A stretch of 64,000 nucleotides of DNA from Sciurus carolinensis. Lineage: Eukaryota; Chordata; Mammalia; Rodentia; Sciuridae. The position numbers were made by a program, and so were the translations under genes. Under the pieces are notes generated by a model, which saw only the letters and a list, made by a program, of their open reading frames with translations, was not told the origin of the DNA and searched no databases. The stretch lies in NCBI RefSeq assembly GCF_902686445.1, contig NC_062232.1, forward strand, positions 73,859,440 to 73,923,439, given 5' to 3'. This document shows, piece after piece, positions 45,596 to 58,165 of this stretch. How positions within the stretch are numbered: the stretch's first letter is position 1; each line of letters begins with the position of its first letter.

Positions 45596-46396
45596 CTCAC
45601 TAAATAGTTCCTTGCATAAAAATTGAATAGATGATTATCCCAGCAATATGGGTAGACAAACAATATAAAAAATCAAGGGAACAAACCACCCCAAGAAACC
45701 CATAACATAACACTTCAACAACCAATTTAATTGATACTACATTAGAAGAAAGAACAGATAACGAACTTAAAAGTTAATAATTAAATTATTCAATAACCTA
45801 CAACAACATGTAAGAAATAAATTAAGGGAGGAAATACAGGAAGTGAAAGATCATTTCAAAATATAAAGAGTAAAAGAGAAACAAGTGGAAATCCTCAAAT
45901 TGATGCATAAATCAAATTAAAAATTCAGTTGAAAGCATCACCACATGGAACACATATTCTCAGGCCTGAAAGAAAAAGTATATAATATTTGTATATAAAG
46001 ACAACAATAAAGAAAAGATCTTAAGATACAATATCCAGAATATTCATGATGTCTCGAATAACATGGCAAGACCAATAATAAGAATTATTGGTGTAGAAGA
46101 AGAAGGCACTAAAATATAAACAAAATGAATGCACAGTATTTTCAATGGAACAATTTTAGAAAAAAAATTCAGACTTTAGGAATGAGAGGCAAATCCAAAT
46201 ATAGAAGACATTTAGAACACCAAATAGGCAAAATCAAAAAAGATCCACTCTAAGACACATTATAATTATAATGCCTAGTTTAAAGAATAGAATTTTAAAT
46301 GATCCAAAAGACAAAGAGCATGATATATTGAGAGGAAAACTTGTTAGAATTTCTACTGATTTCTAAACCCATACCCTAAAATCATGAAGAGCTCGT

Positions 46397-46665
46397 ATTT
46401 CAGTCATTTTTTTCACTGCTGTGTCTAAAAGATCTAATGAGAAAAATTGTAGAGGAGGAAAAGTTGATTTGGAGGTTTTTGGTTTCAGAGATCTCAGTCC
46501 ATAGACAGTCAGATCCATTTTCCAGGGCTCAAGGTGAGGCTGAACATCATGGTGGAAGAGTGTGGTGGAAGGAAGCAGCTCACATGGTGATCAGAAAGCA
46601 AAGAGACTCCTCTTTCCAGATACAAAATACATAGCCTACAGCCACGCCCCCAATGAACCACTCTA
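46397..46665 (-). mobile_element. MaLR LTR fragment (antisense)
   Basis: TGTAGAGGAGGAAAAGTTGA, TTTCAGAGATCTCAGTCCAT and AACATCATGGTGGAAGAGTG match, in order, the right LTR of the MaLR provirus at 49388. It splits ORF1 from ORF2 of the host L1. Confidence 0.75.
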
Positions 46666-47562
46666 TTATTAATCAAATGTACTTAGCAGATAGATATCTA
46701 TAAAATATTTCATTCAATGATAACACTTCACTTTCTTCTCAGCAGCATAGAGATCCTTCTCTAAGATATACCATATTTTGGGGCAAAAAGCAAATCTTAG
46801 CAAATACAAACAATAACAAAAAAAGAATGGAGATAATTCCTTGCATCCTATGAGATCATAACAGAATGCAATTAGAAATAAATTACAAGATAAAAAACAG
46901 AAAACATTTTAGAACCTGGAGATTAAATAACAAAATAGTCAATGAGAAATTGATCTGAGAATAAATCATGAGAGAAATAAAAAAATTTCTTAGAAACAAA
47001 TGAGAACAATGGTACAATATATCAAAATCTTTGGGACATAATGAAGGCAGGTTATAGAGGAAAGTTTATAGCATTGTCTATGTTCAAAGAAAATAGAAAT
47101 ATCCCAAATAAATGATCTAATATATACCTCAAGGCCATAAAAGTAAGAAATGTCTAATTCCAATATCAATAGAATATAGGAAATGATTAAGATAAGTGCT
47201 GAAATTAATGAAATTAGGAATTTAAAGAAAATGATATAAAGGATCAAAGCAATAAATACTGGGTAATTTGAAAACATAAACAAAAGTGATCAACTCTTAG
47301 CCAAACTAACAAAAAGAAAGAAAAGAAGAAAAAATCAATAAATTTTTAAATGAATATGGAGATATCGCCATAGATATTTCTGAAATTCAGAGGCTCATTA
47401 AGTTCCATTTGGAAAATTTGCACTATAATAAACTGGAAAATCTAGAAGATACTGACAAATTTCTAGACACAAATAACTTATCTATATTAAACTATGAGAA
47501 TATAAAAATCAGAGAACAATATTAAGCAATTGGATTGATATAAGAATTAAAAACTTGCCAGT

Positions 47563-47582
47563 AAAAAAAAAAAAAAAAAAAA
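47563..47582 (+). repeat. (A)20 run
   Basis: Uninterrupted adenine run within L1 linker sequence. Confidence 0.95.
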
Positions 47583-47859
47583 CCCAGAGCCAAATCAGTA
47601 CTCAGCTGTATTAAATCAGACCTCTATATAAGAAATAATGTCAATCTTCCTCAAATTATTCTATGAAATAGAATGGGTAGCACACTCAAACTGATTATAT
47701 GAAATCAGTATCACCTTGATAACAAAACCATACAAAAACACATCAAGGGAATGAAAACTACAGACCAACAACCTTAATGAGCATAGATAGAAAAAAACTT
47801 AATAAATTATTTGAAAGCTACATCAAAATTTTCTTAAAAATCTCCCATTTCTTTAAATT

Positions 47860-48800
47860 CCTTATTACACTCCAGCTTCTCCATAAAAGAGAACACGTTT
47901 CACAATATTTTTATATGATTTATTTCACTCAACATGATATTCTAGAGGTTCATCCATTTACCAGGAAATACCACAATTCTATTCTTTATGGCTATGCAAA
48001 AATCTCTTGTGTATATATGCCACATTTTGTTTAACCTTCATCTATTGAGGGACACCTAGGCTGGTTCCATAACTTAGCTATCGTGAATTGTGCTTCTATA
48101 ATTGTTGATATGCATGTATCTAAGTATATCATGCTGATTTTAAATTTTTTCAATAAATGCCATGGAGTCGGATGACTGGTCCATATGGTGAATCAATCAA
48201 TTCCTAATATTTTTAGGAATCTTCATAGTTATTTCCAAAGTTATTGTACTGATTTGTTTGTAGACCCAATAACAATGTATGAGTACAGCTTCCCCCCCAC
48301 ATACTCAAGTCAGTGTTTTTTTTTTTTTATTTACATTCTTAGTAATTGTTATTCTAACTGCAGTAAGGTGAAATTTCAATGTCATTTTGATTTGTATTTT
48401 CCTGATTGCTAAAGATGTTGAATATTTCTTTCTCACATATTAATCGACCATTCTTTTGAGAAATGTCTGTTTATTTTTACAGTTTATAGGTTAAGTTATT
48501 TGTTTCTTTGGTGTTAAACTTTTTGCATTCTTTAAAAGGTCTGGATATTAATTTCCTGCAAGAGGAATACCTGGGAAAAGTTACATCCCATTTTGTATTC
48601 TCTCTCTTCTTGCATTTAATGGCTTCCTTTGCTGTGTGGAAACTTACTAATTTGAAGACATCCCACTTGTTGATTTTTGGCTTTAATTCTTGAGTTTTAG
48701 GAATCCTTATTAAGGAAGTTGGTGCATTCACCAATATGCTGGAATCCTTATCTTATGATTTCCTTTAGTAGTTGCCATGTTTTGGAGGAAGGAAAAAAAT
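47860..48800 (-). mobile_element. Antisense L1 ORF2 C-terminal fragment
   Basis: ATTTCACTCAACATGATATTC, CCTTCATCTATTGAGGGACACC and TTTGCTGTGTGGAAACTTAC are antisense ORF2/3' region landmarks. A T run lies at 48316-48328. Confidence 0.75.
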
Positions 48801-49387
48801 GTTATTGAGAAAAAATAGAAGATCAAATATTTAACTTAGTATGTTGAGCTAGAAAACTTAATTCGGATAGAAAGTACTCTGGAATAAGAGACATTTAAAG
48901 ATTCTGAAGGATGGTGATATAAATTTGGAATGTGAGTATACTGCCATAATGAGACATGATCGTCAAAATGGACAAGAAATTGGTCTTCTTCAAATTCAGG
49001 TTTCTCAAATTCAGGTTTCAATATTGAGCAAAAAGAGTGATGATGGAGCTATTATAATACTTGATTTCAAATTATACTACAGAGCTATAGTATCAGAAAA
49101 CAGCATGGTATTGGCATCAAAACAACCTTGAAGAATCAAGTTTGATCAAGAATCAATTAAAAGAAATTGAGACAAATCCACATAGATACAGTCATCTGAT
49201 ACTCAACAAAGTTGCTAAAACATATTGGAGAAAAATAATGGTTTTAATAAATGGTGCTAGGGATTCTGCATCCATATGTAGAAGGATGAAATTAAATACC
49301 TATCTTTTCACCTACACAAAAGTCAACTAAACCTGGATCAAAGACTTAGGATTTATATCAGAAACAACTTCTAGAAGAAAATTATTT

Positions 49388-51843
49388 TGGTCAAGTTTTC
49401 CTTCCCTCACTGTGACCCAAATAATTGCAAGAAAATTTAGAGGAGGAAAAGTTTACTTTGGCTCACAGTTTTAGAGTTTCAGTCCTTGGTTGACTGAATC
49501 CATACCTCTGGATCCAAGGTGAGGCAGAATATCATGGAAGAAGGGTGTGGCAGAGGAAAGCAGTTCAAGACATGAAAACCAGGAAGCAGATAGAGAGCTC
49601 TGTTCAACCAAGACAAAATATAAATCCCAAAGGCACACACACAGTGACCTACATCTTCCAGCAACACCCTACCTGCATATACTTATTGCTCATTAATCCA
49701 TATCAATGGAGATTAGGTTATATCTTTCATAATCTAATCTTTTAGCCTCTGAAGTTTCTTGCATTTTCTCACACATAAGCCTTTTGGGCACAACTAATAT
49801 CAAAACATATTATTTTGTCTCTGGCCCCCTGAAGCTCATGCTCATCTCATAATACAAAACACATTTGGTTCATTTCCAAGTGTACCCATTGTCTTAACTG
49901 TTCCCTCATTGCCCAAAAGTCCAAGTTCAAAAACATTTTTGAGTCTCAAGGTAAACTCATGGATGTTTTTCTCTATAAAAATGAAAAGCAAGTCACATAT
50001 GGCAAGTATGTAATGTTCACACTGTCCACAAGGGAGAAATTGGGCACAAAAAGAAAGAATGGAAACAGGGAAAAAACCAAAATCCACCTGGACAAACAAG
50101 TCCTATAGTTCCATCATCTGGCATCTGGGACACAAATCAATATAACGTTCTGTCCAAAGATCTTTTTTTTGTTTAGCTCCACTCATATGACCTCATGGGT
50201 TGCAGCCAAGGTGACCTTTCTCTTCACTTGTCTCTGCTTAATTCCTGTAGATTTACTTGGCAGATGTTTCATATCATGGGCATCTCTTAATCTTGGGGGT
50301 GTCCACTGAAGCTTCAACTTCCTTTTCGCATGTTCATGCATCACCATCTCAGGAGCAACTCACAGGACCTCTGATCATGCTATATTACCTGGCTTCCCAG
50401 ACCTTCCATAGAAAATTTGATTGAAGCCTCCTTGACTTCCAAACTCATGTATTCTGCTTTTATGCCAAACCAGTACCATCAAGAATTGCCACCATCTTCA
50501 GTGAGGGCAAAACTCCTGGAAACATGGCTGCAGCAGCCCCTGAGTATCTGAAGAGTTGAGCATAGGAAACAACTTTTTAGGGCTCCCTGTACAAACAGTG
50601 TACCCATGGTATCTTCTCAAATCAATTTTTACCTTTACACCCTTAAACTTAAAATGGACCTGGTCTTACCATTCCTTGTGATTCCCTCAAACCATCTTTC
50701 CATTGCTTCTGTGTAAAGTACATAGCATCTCTGGTTGTGGTGGGGCACTCCAGTAATTCAGATACTTGGGGGGCTGAGGAAGGAGTATTACAAGTTTAAG
50801 AACAGTCTCATCAAGTTAGTGAGGTCTTAAGTAACTTAGCTATACCCTGTCGTAAAATAAATAATTAAAATGAACTGAGAGTGTTGCTCAGAAGTTCAAT
50901 GCCACTGAATTCAATCCCTAGTACAAAAAATGACATAGTATCAATTGAATAATTGTAATCTCTTTAACAACCACAACTTTGTTGGCCACAGTATTTTTAT
51001 GAACAAACTGAAAACTTTTTAAATATTTCTGTTCCTCATCATCACAGTAAACTTAGCTATAAAACACCAGTAGTATCTATGCCACAGACTGCTGTTTCCT
51101 TGAAATTTCCTCTCCCTGATTAATTAGTCCATCCCTTTTAAATTCTGCCTGACAAGAAGCCTCAGCCTCAGGACATGGGAAAAATATGGACAACATCTTT
51201 GCCAAAACATAACATGAAAGACCTCTAGTCCAATTTCTAAGAGTCTGTCTCCTCTGAAATCTCATGAACCCAGTCTTTGTCTGCAGTCCAATCAGCATTC
51301 TGATCTTTTGAGCTCCTACCAGATTGACACATTAAGCTCTGCTTACAACATTCTATAACTTTTCCAGCTTGCATCTCTAAACTTGGAAAAATTCCTACCA
51401 TAAACTCCAAAAAACTTCAAAAGCTTCTGAACCACATAGTCATGATATTCACAGCAATGATCCCACTTTTTGGTACCAAAAAGTGTTTCTGTTTTTGCCA
51501 GCTTCTACATTATTGTGAAAAAAAAAAAAAAAAGAACAATTTTAAAGAAGAAGTTTATTTTGTTTAACAGCTTCAGAGGTTCAGTCCATGGGTAGCCAAC
51601 TCCATATATCTGGGTGTGAGGTGAGGCAGAACATTAAGGAAGAAGTGTGTTGTAGAAGAAAGCAGTTCAGAACATGGCAAGAAGGAAGCAGATAGAGAAC
51701 TCTGCTCACCAAGTACTAAATATAAATCCCCAAAACATCCACAGTGACCTATTTCATTCAGCCACAGCCAACCTGCTTACAGGTAGGTATCAATCAATGT
51801 ATTAATATAAACCTTAACAAAACATAGGTTCCACACTCCAACA
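49388..51843 (-). mobile_element. Complete MaLR provirus (LTR-internal-LTR), antisense
   Basis: Two related LTRs (49388-49808 and about 51483-51843) enclose a 1.7-kb internal region. On the minus strand the internal region begins TTTTTGGTACCAAAAAGTGG, a MaLR-like leader next to the LTR. Both LTRs share GGAGGAAAAGTTTACTTTGG-type and CAGAA(C/T)AT(C/T)A(T/A)GGAAGAAG blocks. A short TATTT/TATTG duplication and continuity of the flanking L1 confirm a single insertion. MaLRs are non-autonomous ERVL relatives. No gag-like frame survives. Confidence 0.8.
50730..50935 (+). mobile_element. B1-dID SINE inside the MaLR internal region
   Basis: TGGTTGTGGTGGGGCACTCC..., GCAA/TCAAGTTAGTGAGGTC and a decayed dID half ending TTCAATCCCTAGTACA. 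The flanks ACATAGCATC and ACATAGTATC form a near-exact TSD. Confidence 0.8.
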
Positions 51844-52261
51844 TATTGGCACAGGAACTAACTTACATAAAATGATTCCTAAAGTCCAAGAAACAAAACC
51901 AAGAATTAGTATGTGAGATGGCATCAAATGAAAAATCTTCTTCACAGCAAAGGAACCAATTTAGATTATGAAGAGAGTATATATATAATGGGAGAAAAAT
52001 CTTTACCAGCTACTCCTCTGACAGGGGATTGATATACAGACTAACATAAATATTTCAAAAACCTTAACAACAAACAAACAAATAACAAAATCAATAAATG
52101 GGTAAAGGAACTAAACATTTTCAAAAGAATAAATACAAATGACTAACAAATATATGAAAAATCATTTGACATCCATCACAATTAGGGAAATGCAAATTGT
52201 AACCACATTGAGATTTTTTTCTCACTACAGCTGGAGTGACAATCATCAAGAATGAAAATAA

Positions 52262-52453
52262 ACTATGGTGGCACAAGCCTGTGATCCCAGCAGCTCAGGA
52301 GGCTGAGACCGGAGGATTGCGAGCCTCAGCAATGGCAAGGTGCTAAGCAACTCAGCAAGACTCTGTCTCTAAATAAATACAATATAGGGCTGGGGATGTG
52401 GCTCAGTGTTTGAGTGCCCCTGAGTTCAATCCATGCTACCAAAAAAAAAAAAA
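52262..52453 (+). mobile_element. B1-dID SINE
   Basis: A well-preserved copy: GGTGGCACAAGCCTGTGATC, GGCTGGGGATGTGGCTCAGT and GAGTTCAATCC, followed by an A run (52441-52453). Confidence 0.9.
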
Positions 52454-52470
52454 GTTGAGATAAATATATA

Positions 52471-52533
52471 GCTGGGAATGTGGCTCAGTTGTTAAGCAAC
52501 CCTGGTTTCTATCACCAGTACTCAAGAAAAAAA
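52471..52533 (+). mobile_element. Extra dID monomer following the SINE
   Basis: GCTGGGAATGTGGCTCAGTT...CACCAGTACTC repeats only the dID half and has its own A tail. The likely TSD (AATGAAAATAAA, 52251; AATGAATAAAA, 52534) encloses both parts, so they inserted together. Confidence 0.75.
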
Positions 52534-53399
52534 AATGAATAAAAGTAATAAGTGCTGCTGAGGATGTGGTGGAAAAGCTACACTCATACAATGTTGGTGG
52601 GACTGCAAAGTAGTATAACAACTATGGAAAGCAGTATAGAGATTCCTCAAATGTCTAGCCAAGTAATAACCATGCGACCCAGTCATTTCACTCTTGTTTT
52701 CTATCCAAAAGAATGAAAATTATCATACCTTACTGATACAGGCACATCAATATTTACAGCAGCTCTCTTTGTGACAGTGAAGTAAAGGTATCAGACCAGG
52801 TGCCCATCAACATATGAATGAATAAGAGAATTATGTACATAACACAATGGAATTTTACTCAAACCTAAAAAGGAATGAAATTACAGCATTTGCTGGTAAC
52901 TGGATGGAACTGGAGAACAACATGCTGAGTGAAATAAGTAAGACTCAGAAAGTCAAATTTCAAATATTTTCTCATATGTAGAAGTTACAGAAAAATAAGG
53001 GGGAAAGGAGAAATCCCATGAAAATTTAGGGATATCAGTGGATTAGAGAAAGGGGATAGAGGATGAGGGAGGAGGAATGGGAAAAAGGAGGAACTATGAA
53101 ATGAAATTCCCAAACTATGCTATGTACATATATGAATATATGAATATATCACAGTAAAATTTCACTTTTATTTACATCTGAGCACCAACTTAAAAATAAC
53201 AAATGTACAGAAGTAAACCAATAGAACAGGGGGAAGGAGAAGGAGAGGAAAACATGAAATACTGAGAACTGAAATGGTGCAAATTATATATTATGCATAT
53301 ATGATTAGGTCAAAATGACCCCCACTATCTTGTATAACTGTCATGCACTTATAAAACATTAATATAAATAAATAAAATGTTATGTTAATATGCACTCAG

Positions 53400-54280
53400 T
53401 TACTCACTATTTCAATAAACATTTAAAGAGACATAAGAAAAACAAATAATACCGCATTACCCACACTAGGATGACTAGAATCTATAAAGACAAAATGGTT
53501 GACAGTATGTGAAGAAATTAGAACCCTCATTTACTTCTGGTAAAAACACAAAATTTTGCAGCCACTTTTGAATGCATTCAATAATTTCCTGTAAAATTAA
53601 ACAGAGTTATCTTATTAACCAGAAATTCCACTTCTAGATATATACCTAAGAGAAATGAAAATATTGTCTAAGCAAAAGTTGTGTGTACATGAGGTTTTTG
53701 TTTTTGTTATTTTATTTTGCATTGTTTTGTGTAGTTTGGATTGAATGAGGACCACACACATGCAGAACAAGAGCTCTACCACTGAGCTACGTTCCAACCC
53801 CTACATCTGTGTTTATAGCATCATTATCCATAATAATCAAATGAAGAAAACAGTCCACAATCAAGTGAATAGATAAACTGTATGGTATAGCCATATAATG
53901 CAAAAATTATTCTGCCATAGAACAAGGAAAAAAAGTGTTGATATATGCTACAGCTTGAATAAACCTTGAAAATTTATGGTAAGTGAAAGAAACTAGTCAC
54001 ATACACTATAAATGTCATTTTTAGGAAATATCCACAATAGGAAAACCCAAAGAGACAAAGAATAGATTAATGTTTGCCAGAGACTGGATTGGTGAGGGCT
54101 AGAATTAATAATGTCAGCTAGAAATATGGGTTTGGTTCTTATTTTAAACCAGAATCAAAACATCCTGGATTAGATAATGGTGATATTTATACCAATCTGA
54201 AATATGCTAAAATCACTAAATTGAAAACTTACAGGGTAAATTATATGTTAGGGGAATTAGATGTCAATAATAATAATAAT
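53400..54280 (+). mobile_element. Sense old L1/HAL1-like C-terminal fragment
   Basis: ACACTAGGATGACTAGAATC, TTAACCAGAAATTCCACTTC, TTATCCATAATAATCAAATG and AATTTATGGTAAGTGAAAGA follow the L1 C-terminal order. Split by an ID SINE. Confidence 0.65.
53705..53803 (-). mobile_element. ID-type SINE (antisense)
   Basis: GGATTGAATGAGGACCACACACA...AGAGCTCTACCACTGAGCTA is the inverted tRNA-like body, with its T-rich tail on the left. Confidence 0.75.
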
Positions 54281-54291
54281 CTGTTACTTTT

Positions 54292-54498
54292 TTTCAGGTG
54301 GTAGGTACAAGGGATTGAACTCAGGGGCACCTGACCACTGAGTCACATCCTTAGCCCTATTTTGTATTTTATTTAGACTCACAGCGTCACTGAGTTGCTT
54401 AATGTCTCACCATTTCTGAGGTTGGTTTTGAACTCGAGATCCTCCTATCTCAGCCTCCCAACTGCTGGGATTACAGGCGTGCACCACCATCTCTGGAC
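54292..54498 (-). mobile_element. B1-dID SINE (antisense)
   Basis: GGGATTGAACTCAGGGGCAC, CACTGAGTTGCTTAATGTCT and CTGGGATTACAGGCGTGCAC. The TSD AATAA(T/C)CTGTTA(C/T)TTTT lies on both sides. Confidence 0.88.
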
Positions 54499-54677
54499 AA
54501 TAACCTGTTATTTTTAAAAGAATATTTATTACACGTGGGACACTGTATTTGGAACACAGGTGCAAAATAACCAAAACACAGAACCTGCTTTCAAAAAATA
54601 ATAGTAATCTTATGACAGTAATCAACTTGGGAAATTAATCCACTAATACTGGTAAGAAATGGAAGAGAATGAAATTA

Positions 54678-54753
54678 TTCAACCAAATATGAAGGTGGTA
54701 GATTTTAAGAGGGAGTTCAACCAAATATGAAGGTGGTAGATTTTAAGAGGGAG
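54678..54753 (+). repeat. Perfect 38-bp tandem duplication
   Basis: The unit TTCAACCAAATATGAAGGTG... occurs twice with a 38-bp period and no mismatch that I can see. Confidence 0.9.
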
Positions 54754-54759
54754 TTAAAT

Positions 54760-55015
54760 GTTTGAGTAATTAACAAGAAATATAGATCCAACAATACTCA
54801 ACTGAACACTGGATATAGGAAGGAAGGAATTTAAAATATTCTAATTTATTACAAATTGTTACATTTAAATCTGTTATGAAAATAACTTTGTTTACATGGC
54901 ATATGGAATATAGGAAGATGAGGAGTTTAAGACAATTTAGTTTTAGAATTTAAAGATGGGTGTAGATACTCATTGGCTGCATTCATTATCCATTCTTTCC
55001 TCATCAGGGACGATT
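54760..55015. other. Unique AT-rich DNA
   Basis: Nothing recognised. Confidence 0.5.
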
Positions 55016-55019
55016 TCCA

Positions 55020-55465
55020 CTGCATAGTAATCCCCTCTTATCTGCCAGGGACATAGTTCCAAACCCCCAGTAGACACTTAAAACTGTGGATATATCTAAC
55101 CTTATATGCCTTTTTTTCCTATACTTATATATCTATGATAAAGTTTAATTTATGTTTAACTTATAAATTACATAATTTAAGAAATTATCAACAATAAAAA
55201 TAAATAGAACAATGTTAACAATATCTTGTAATAAAATTGACAGCATCACTACTCCTAGATGTTGGGGAATTAGAAGTTAGAGATGTCAGGAATGTAGGAT
55301 GTCTGCAGAGTGACATTGCAGTCAGCAAATAGAGCCAGCTCACAAGAGTGACCAAGCATGTTTCAACCAGCCAACCCACAATTGCAAGGCTGCTTGAGCC
55401 TTTGGGAACACATTCTGTGACAGTGTGCCCCAGATGTTTTGTTCTATTCAATCTTCAACTGGTTA
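55020..55465 (+). mobile_element. Tigger/MER2-like DNA transposon relic
   Basis: AGTAATCCCCTCTTATCTGC, TTCCAAACCCCCAGTAGACA and CTATGATAAAGTTTAATTTATG resemble the left end and subterminal region of TcMar-Tigger elements. There is no transposase frame. Confidence 0.55.
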
Positions 55466-56331
55466 TATTAGGCTCACTCATATTAGCAAAAAAATATACT
55501 TGCTTAGTCTATTGATTAAATATTTAATATAATCAAACACTTTCAGACAACACCAACACTATCTGAAAAAAAAATTCAGAATAATGTTTGCTCATTCTAG
55601 GCATCTTGTTGCTCAGTCAAACCGACATGTGTAATTCACCACCACATCCAATTCACTAATAAAGTAAAACTCTACTTTTAATGTTTCATTTTTAGAATAG
55701 TTTAATATTTACATAAAAAGCATGAAGATAGAACAGAAAAACTTCACAAATCCTATGGTAAAACACATAATATAGATTTCACCATTTTCACCAGTTTTAG
55801 GGACAAATTTATATGAAATTAAGTACATTATTATTATTGTGCAAACATCACCTCCTTCTTCTCTAGAATGTTTTCATGTTTCCAAATGGAAACTCTGTAC
55901 CCTTAAATAATAACTGCTCATTCCCCAATACCCACAACCCTTGGAAAAATCATTCTACTGTAATTCTTCATAAATTTGACTATTCCGTGAACGTCATATA
56001 AGAGAGTTAAACAATATTTATCCTTCTATGATCATCTTATTTCACTTAGCATAATATCTTGAAGGTTTATTTGGGTTGTAGCATGTATGAAAATTCCCCT
56101 CCTCTTAAGGACTGAATATCTCCTTACATGCAAAAACCACAATTTACTTATATGTTAATTTTGTCCATGGACACTTGGAGTGCTTCAAACCATTTGTCTA
56201 TTGCAAAATAATGTTGCTATTAACATGGATGTACATATATCTATTCAAATCTTTACTTTCAATTATTTTGTAAATATATATCCACAAGTGAAATTTCTAG
56301 ATCATATGATAATTCTATGTTTAATTTATTG

Positions 56332-56447
56332 AAGCATCACCATAAAGATTTCCATAGTGGTTATATTAATGTAAGCAATGCACAAGGGTAAGCATCACCA
56401 TAAAGATTTCCATAGTGGTTATATTAATGTAAGCAATGCACAAGGGT
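56332..56447 (+). repeat. Perfect 58-bp tandem duplication
   Basis: The unit AAGCATCACCATAAAGATTT...GCACAAGGGT is present twice in direct tandem (56332-56389, 56390-56447) with no visible mismatch, so it is much younger than the L1 that contains it. Confidence 0.92.
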
Positions 56448-57959
56448 TCAAATATCATCACATCTTCATGAAACTAGTTATTTTCCTTTTTCTGTATAGT
56501 TATATTAATGTATTCACATCAAACCTTTGCTTCATTTTGTGTGAATTTTTGTACATATCAAAAGTCAAGTTTCTAATTTCATTCTTTATTTGAATATTTG
56601 TTTTCTAATGTCCAATTATGAAACTATTGTCATTTCTTCATTGAATTATAACCATCTCAAAACAGTTTTTCATATATTGAAGAGTTAATTTGAGAGTTCT
56701 CTATTTCATTCCATTGATATATATGTTTTTCTTTACATAAGTACCAAGTTATTTTGATGTTGTAGTTTTGTAGTAATTATTGAAATTAAATAAGTGACCT
56801 CAAACTTATCTTTAAATTTTTGGAGTTAATTTTGATTATTCATTGTCCCTTGTAATTGCACTTAAATTTTAAGGTAGATTTTTCTTCTCCTTCAAAAGAG
56901 TTGGGATTTTGATAGGGATTTACAAACTATGTAGATTACTTTAGGAGTATGACATCTTATAAATAACAAATCTTCCTCACGTTTTTATATTCTTAATGAC
57001 TTTGAGTAATGCTGTGTGACTTTTATTGTGTAATAATTTGCCTCCTTGATTATATTTATTCCCAAATACTTTTTAGATTATGGTAAATAAAATTCACTCC
57101 TTGGTTTCCTATACAAATTGCTCATTATTGTTATTTGGAAGTAAAATTGAATTTTCTTATTGATTTCTTTAACTTAGCAAATTTGATGATTTTGCTTATT
57201 TAGCTCTAACAAGGTTTTGTATAATCTTTTGAGTTTTCCACATATAAGATCATGTAGTCTGGAACAGGGATAATTTTATTTTATTTTTTCATTCCAAGTG
57301 GGATGTCTTTTATATTTTTTTCCTGCCTAATTGCTTTTGATAGGACATCCAGTGCTATAGTGGATACCAGTGATGAAAGATGGCATCCTTATCTTCTTAT
57401 TTAAAAAGGAAAATTTTCAGTCTTTTACTATTGGGTGTGATAGTAAGTATGAAATTTAAAAGATGTACTTTAACTTATTAATGAAATTTTCTTCTCTTTG
57501 TATTTTGCTGAGTGTTTTTTCATGAAAGGGTGTTGAATATTGTCAAAGGCATTCTTGGTGTTTATTAGGATAATCACGTGTCTTTGTATTCCTTCATCTG
57601 TTTATATGGCCCATTTTTCATGATCTTTGAGTAAAAAGATTCTATTCTTTTACCATCAAATGGTTACCTGTGGAGTTTCCATATATAGTCCTTATTATGT
57701 TGAAATAATTTCCCTTTGCTGTAATTTTTTGTTCAGTTTTATGTAATAAAAGGTATTGAATTTGTCAAATGGTTTTTTCCCCCTTAGTTAAGATGATCGT
57801 GTGTCTTTAATCCCTCCATGTTGGAAATGTGATTTATTAAATTGACTGATTTTTGTACATTTAGCCATCATCGCATTCTAGGAAATAAATCTACTAGGTC
57901 CCTTTTTTAACATGCTTTAAATTCAGTTTGCTTGCATTTTTTTGAAGATATATATATAC

Positions 57960-58165
57960 TTTTTGTACTAGGGATTGAACCTATGGGCACTTAACCACTG
58001 AGATACATCTCCAATCCCTTTTTTTTCATATTTTATATAGAGATAGGGTCTTGATAATTTGTTTAGGTTCTCACTAAGTTTCTGAAGCTAGCTTTGACCT
58101 AGTGATGCTCCTGCCTCACCCTCCTGAGCTTCTGGGATTATAGGCACGTGCCATTGCACTCAACT
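57960..58165 (-). mobile_element. B1-dID SINE (antisense)
   Basis: TAGGGATTGAACCTATGGGC, TCTCACTAAGTTTCTGAAGC and CTGGGATTATAGGCACGTGC. The flanking TTGAAGAT on both sides may be the TSD. Confidence 0.85.

Larger units (their letters stand above)
45600..47855 (+). mobile_element. Sense L1, ORF1 to RT, decayed, with MaLR LTR inside
   Basis: The ORF1 relic is at 45800-46395 (ATAATAAGAATTATTGGTGT matches the RRM motif). ORF2 endonuclease and linker lie at 46666-47500 (CTTCTCAGCAGCATAGAGAT), with RT to about 47855. A 20-A run at 47563-47582 replaces lysine codons in the linker. Confidence 0.8.
48880..53380 (+). mobile_element. Sense L1 ORF2 C-terminal half and 3' UTR, host of MaLR provirus and SINEs
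   Basis: ORF2 from the late RT region (GATTTCAAATTATACTACAG, GCATGGTATTGGCATC) is interrupted at 49388-51843 by a MaLR provirus and at 52262-52530 by SINEs. C-terminal sequence and a purine-rich 3' UTR end near 53380. Confidence 0.82.
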
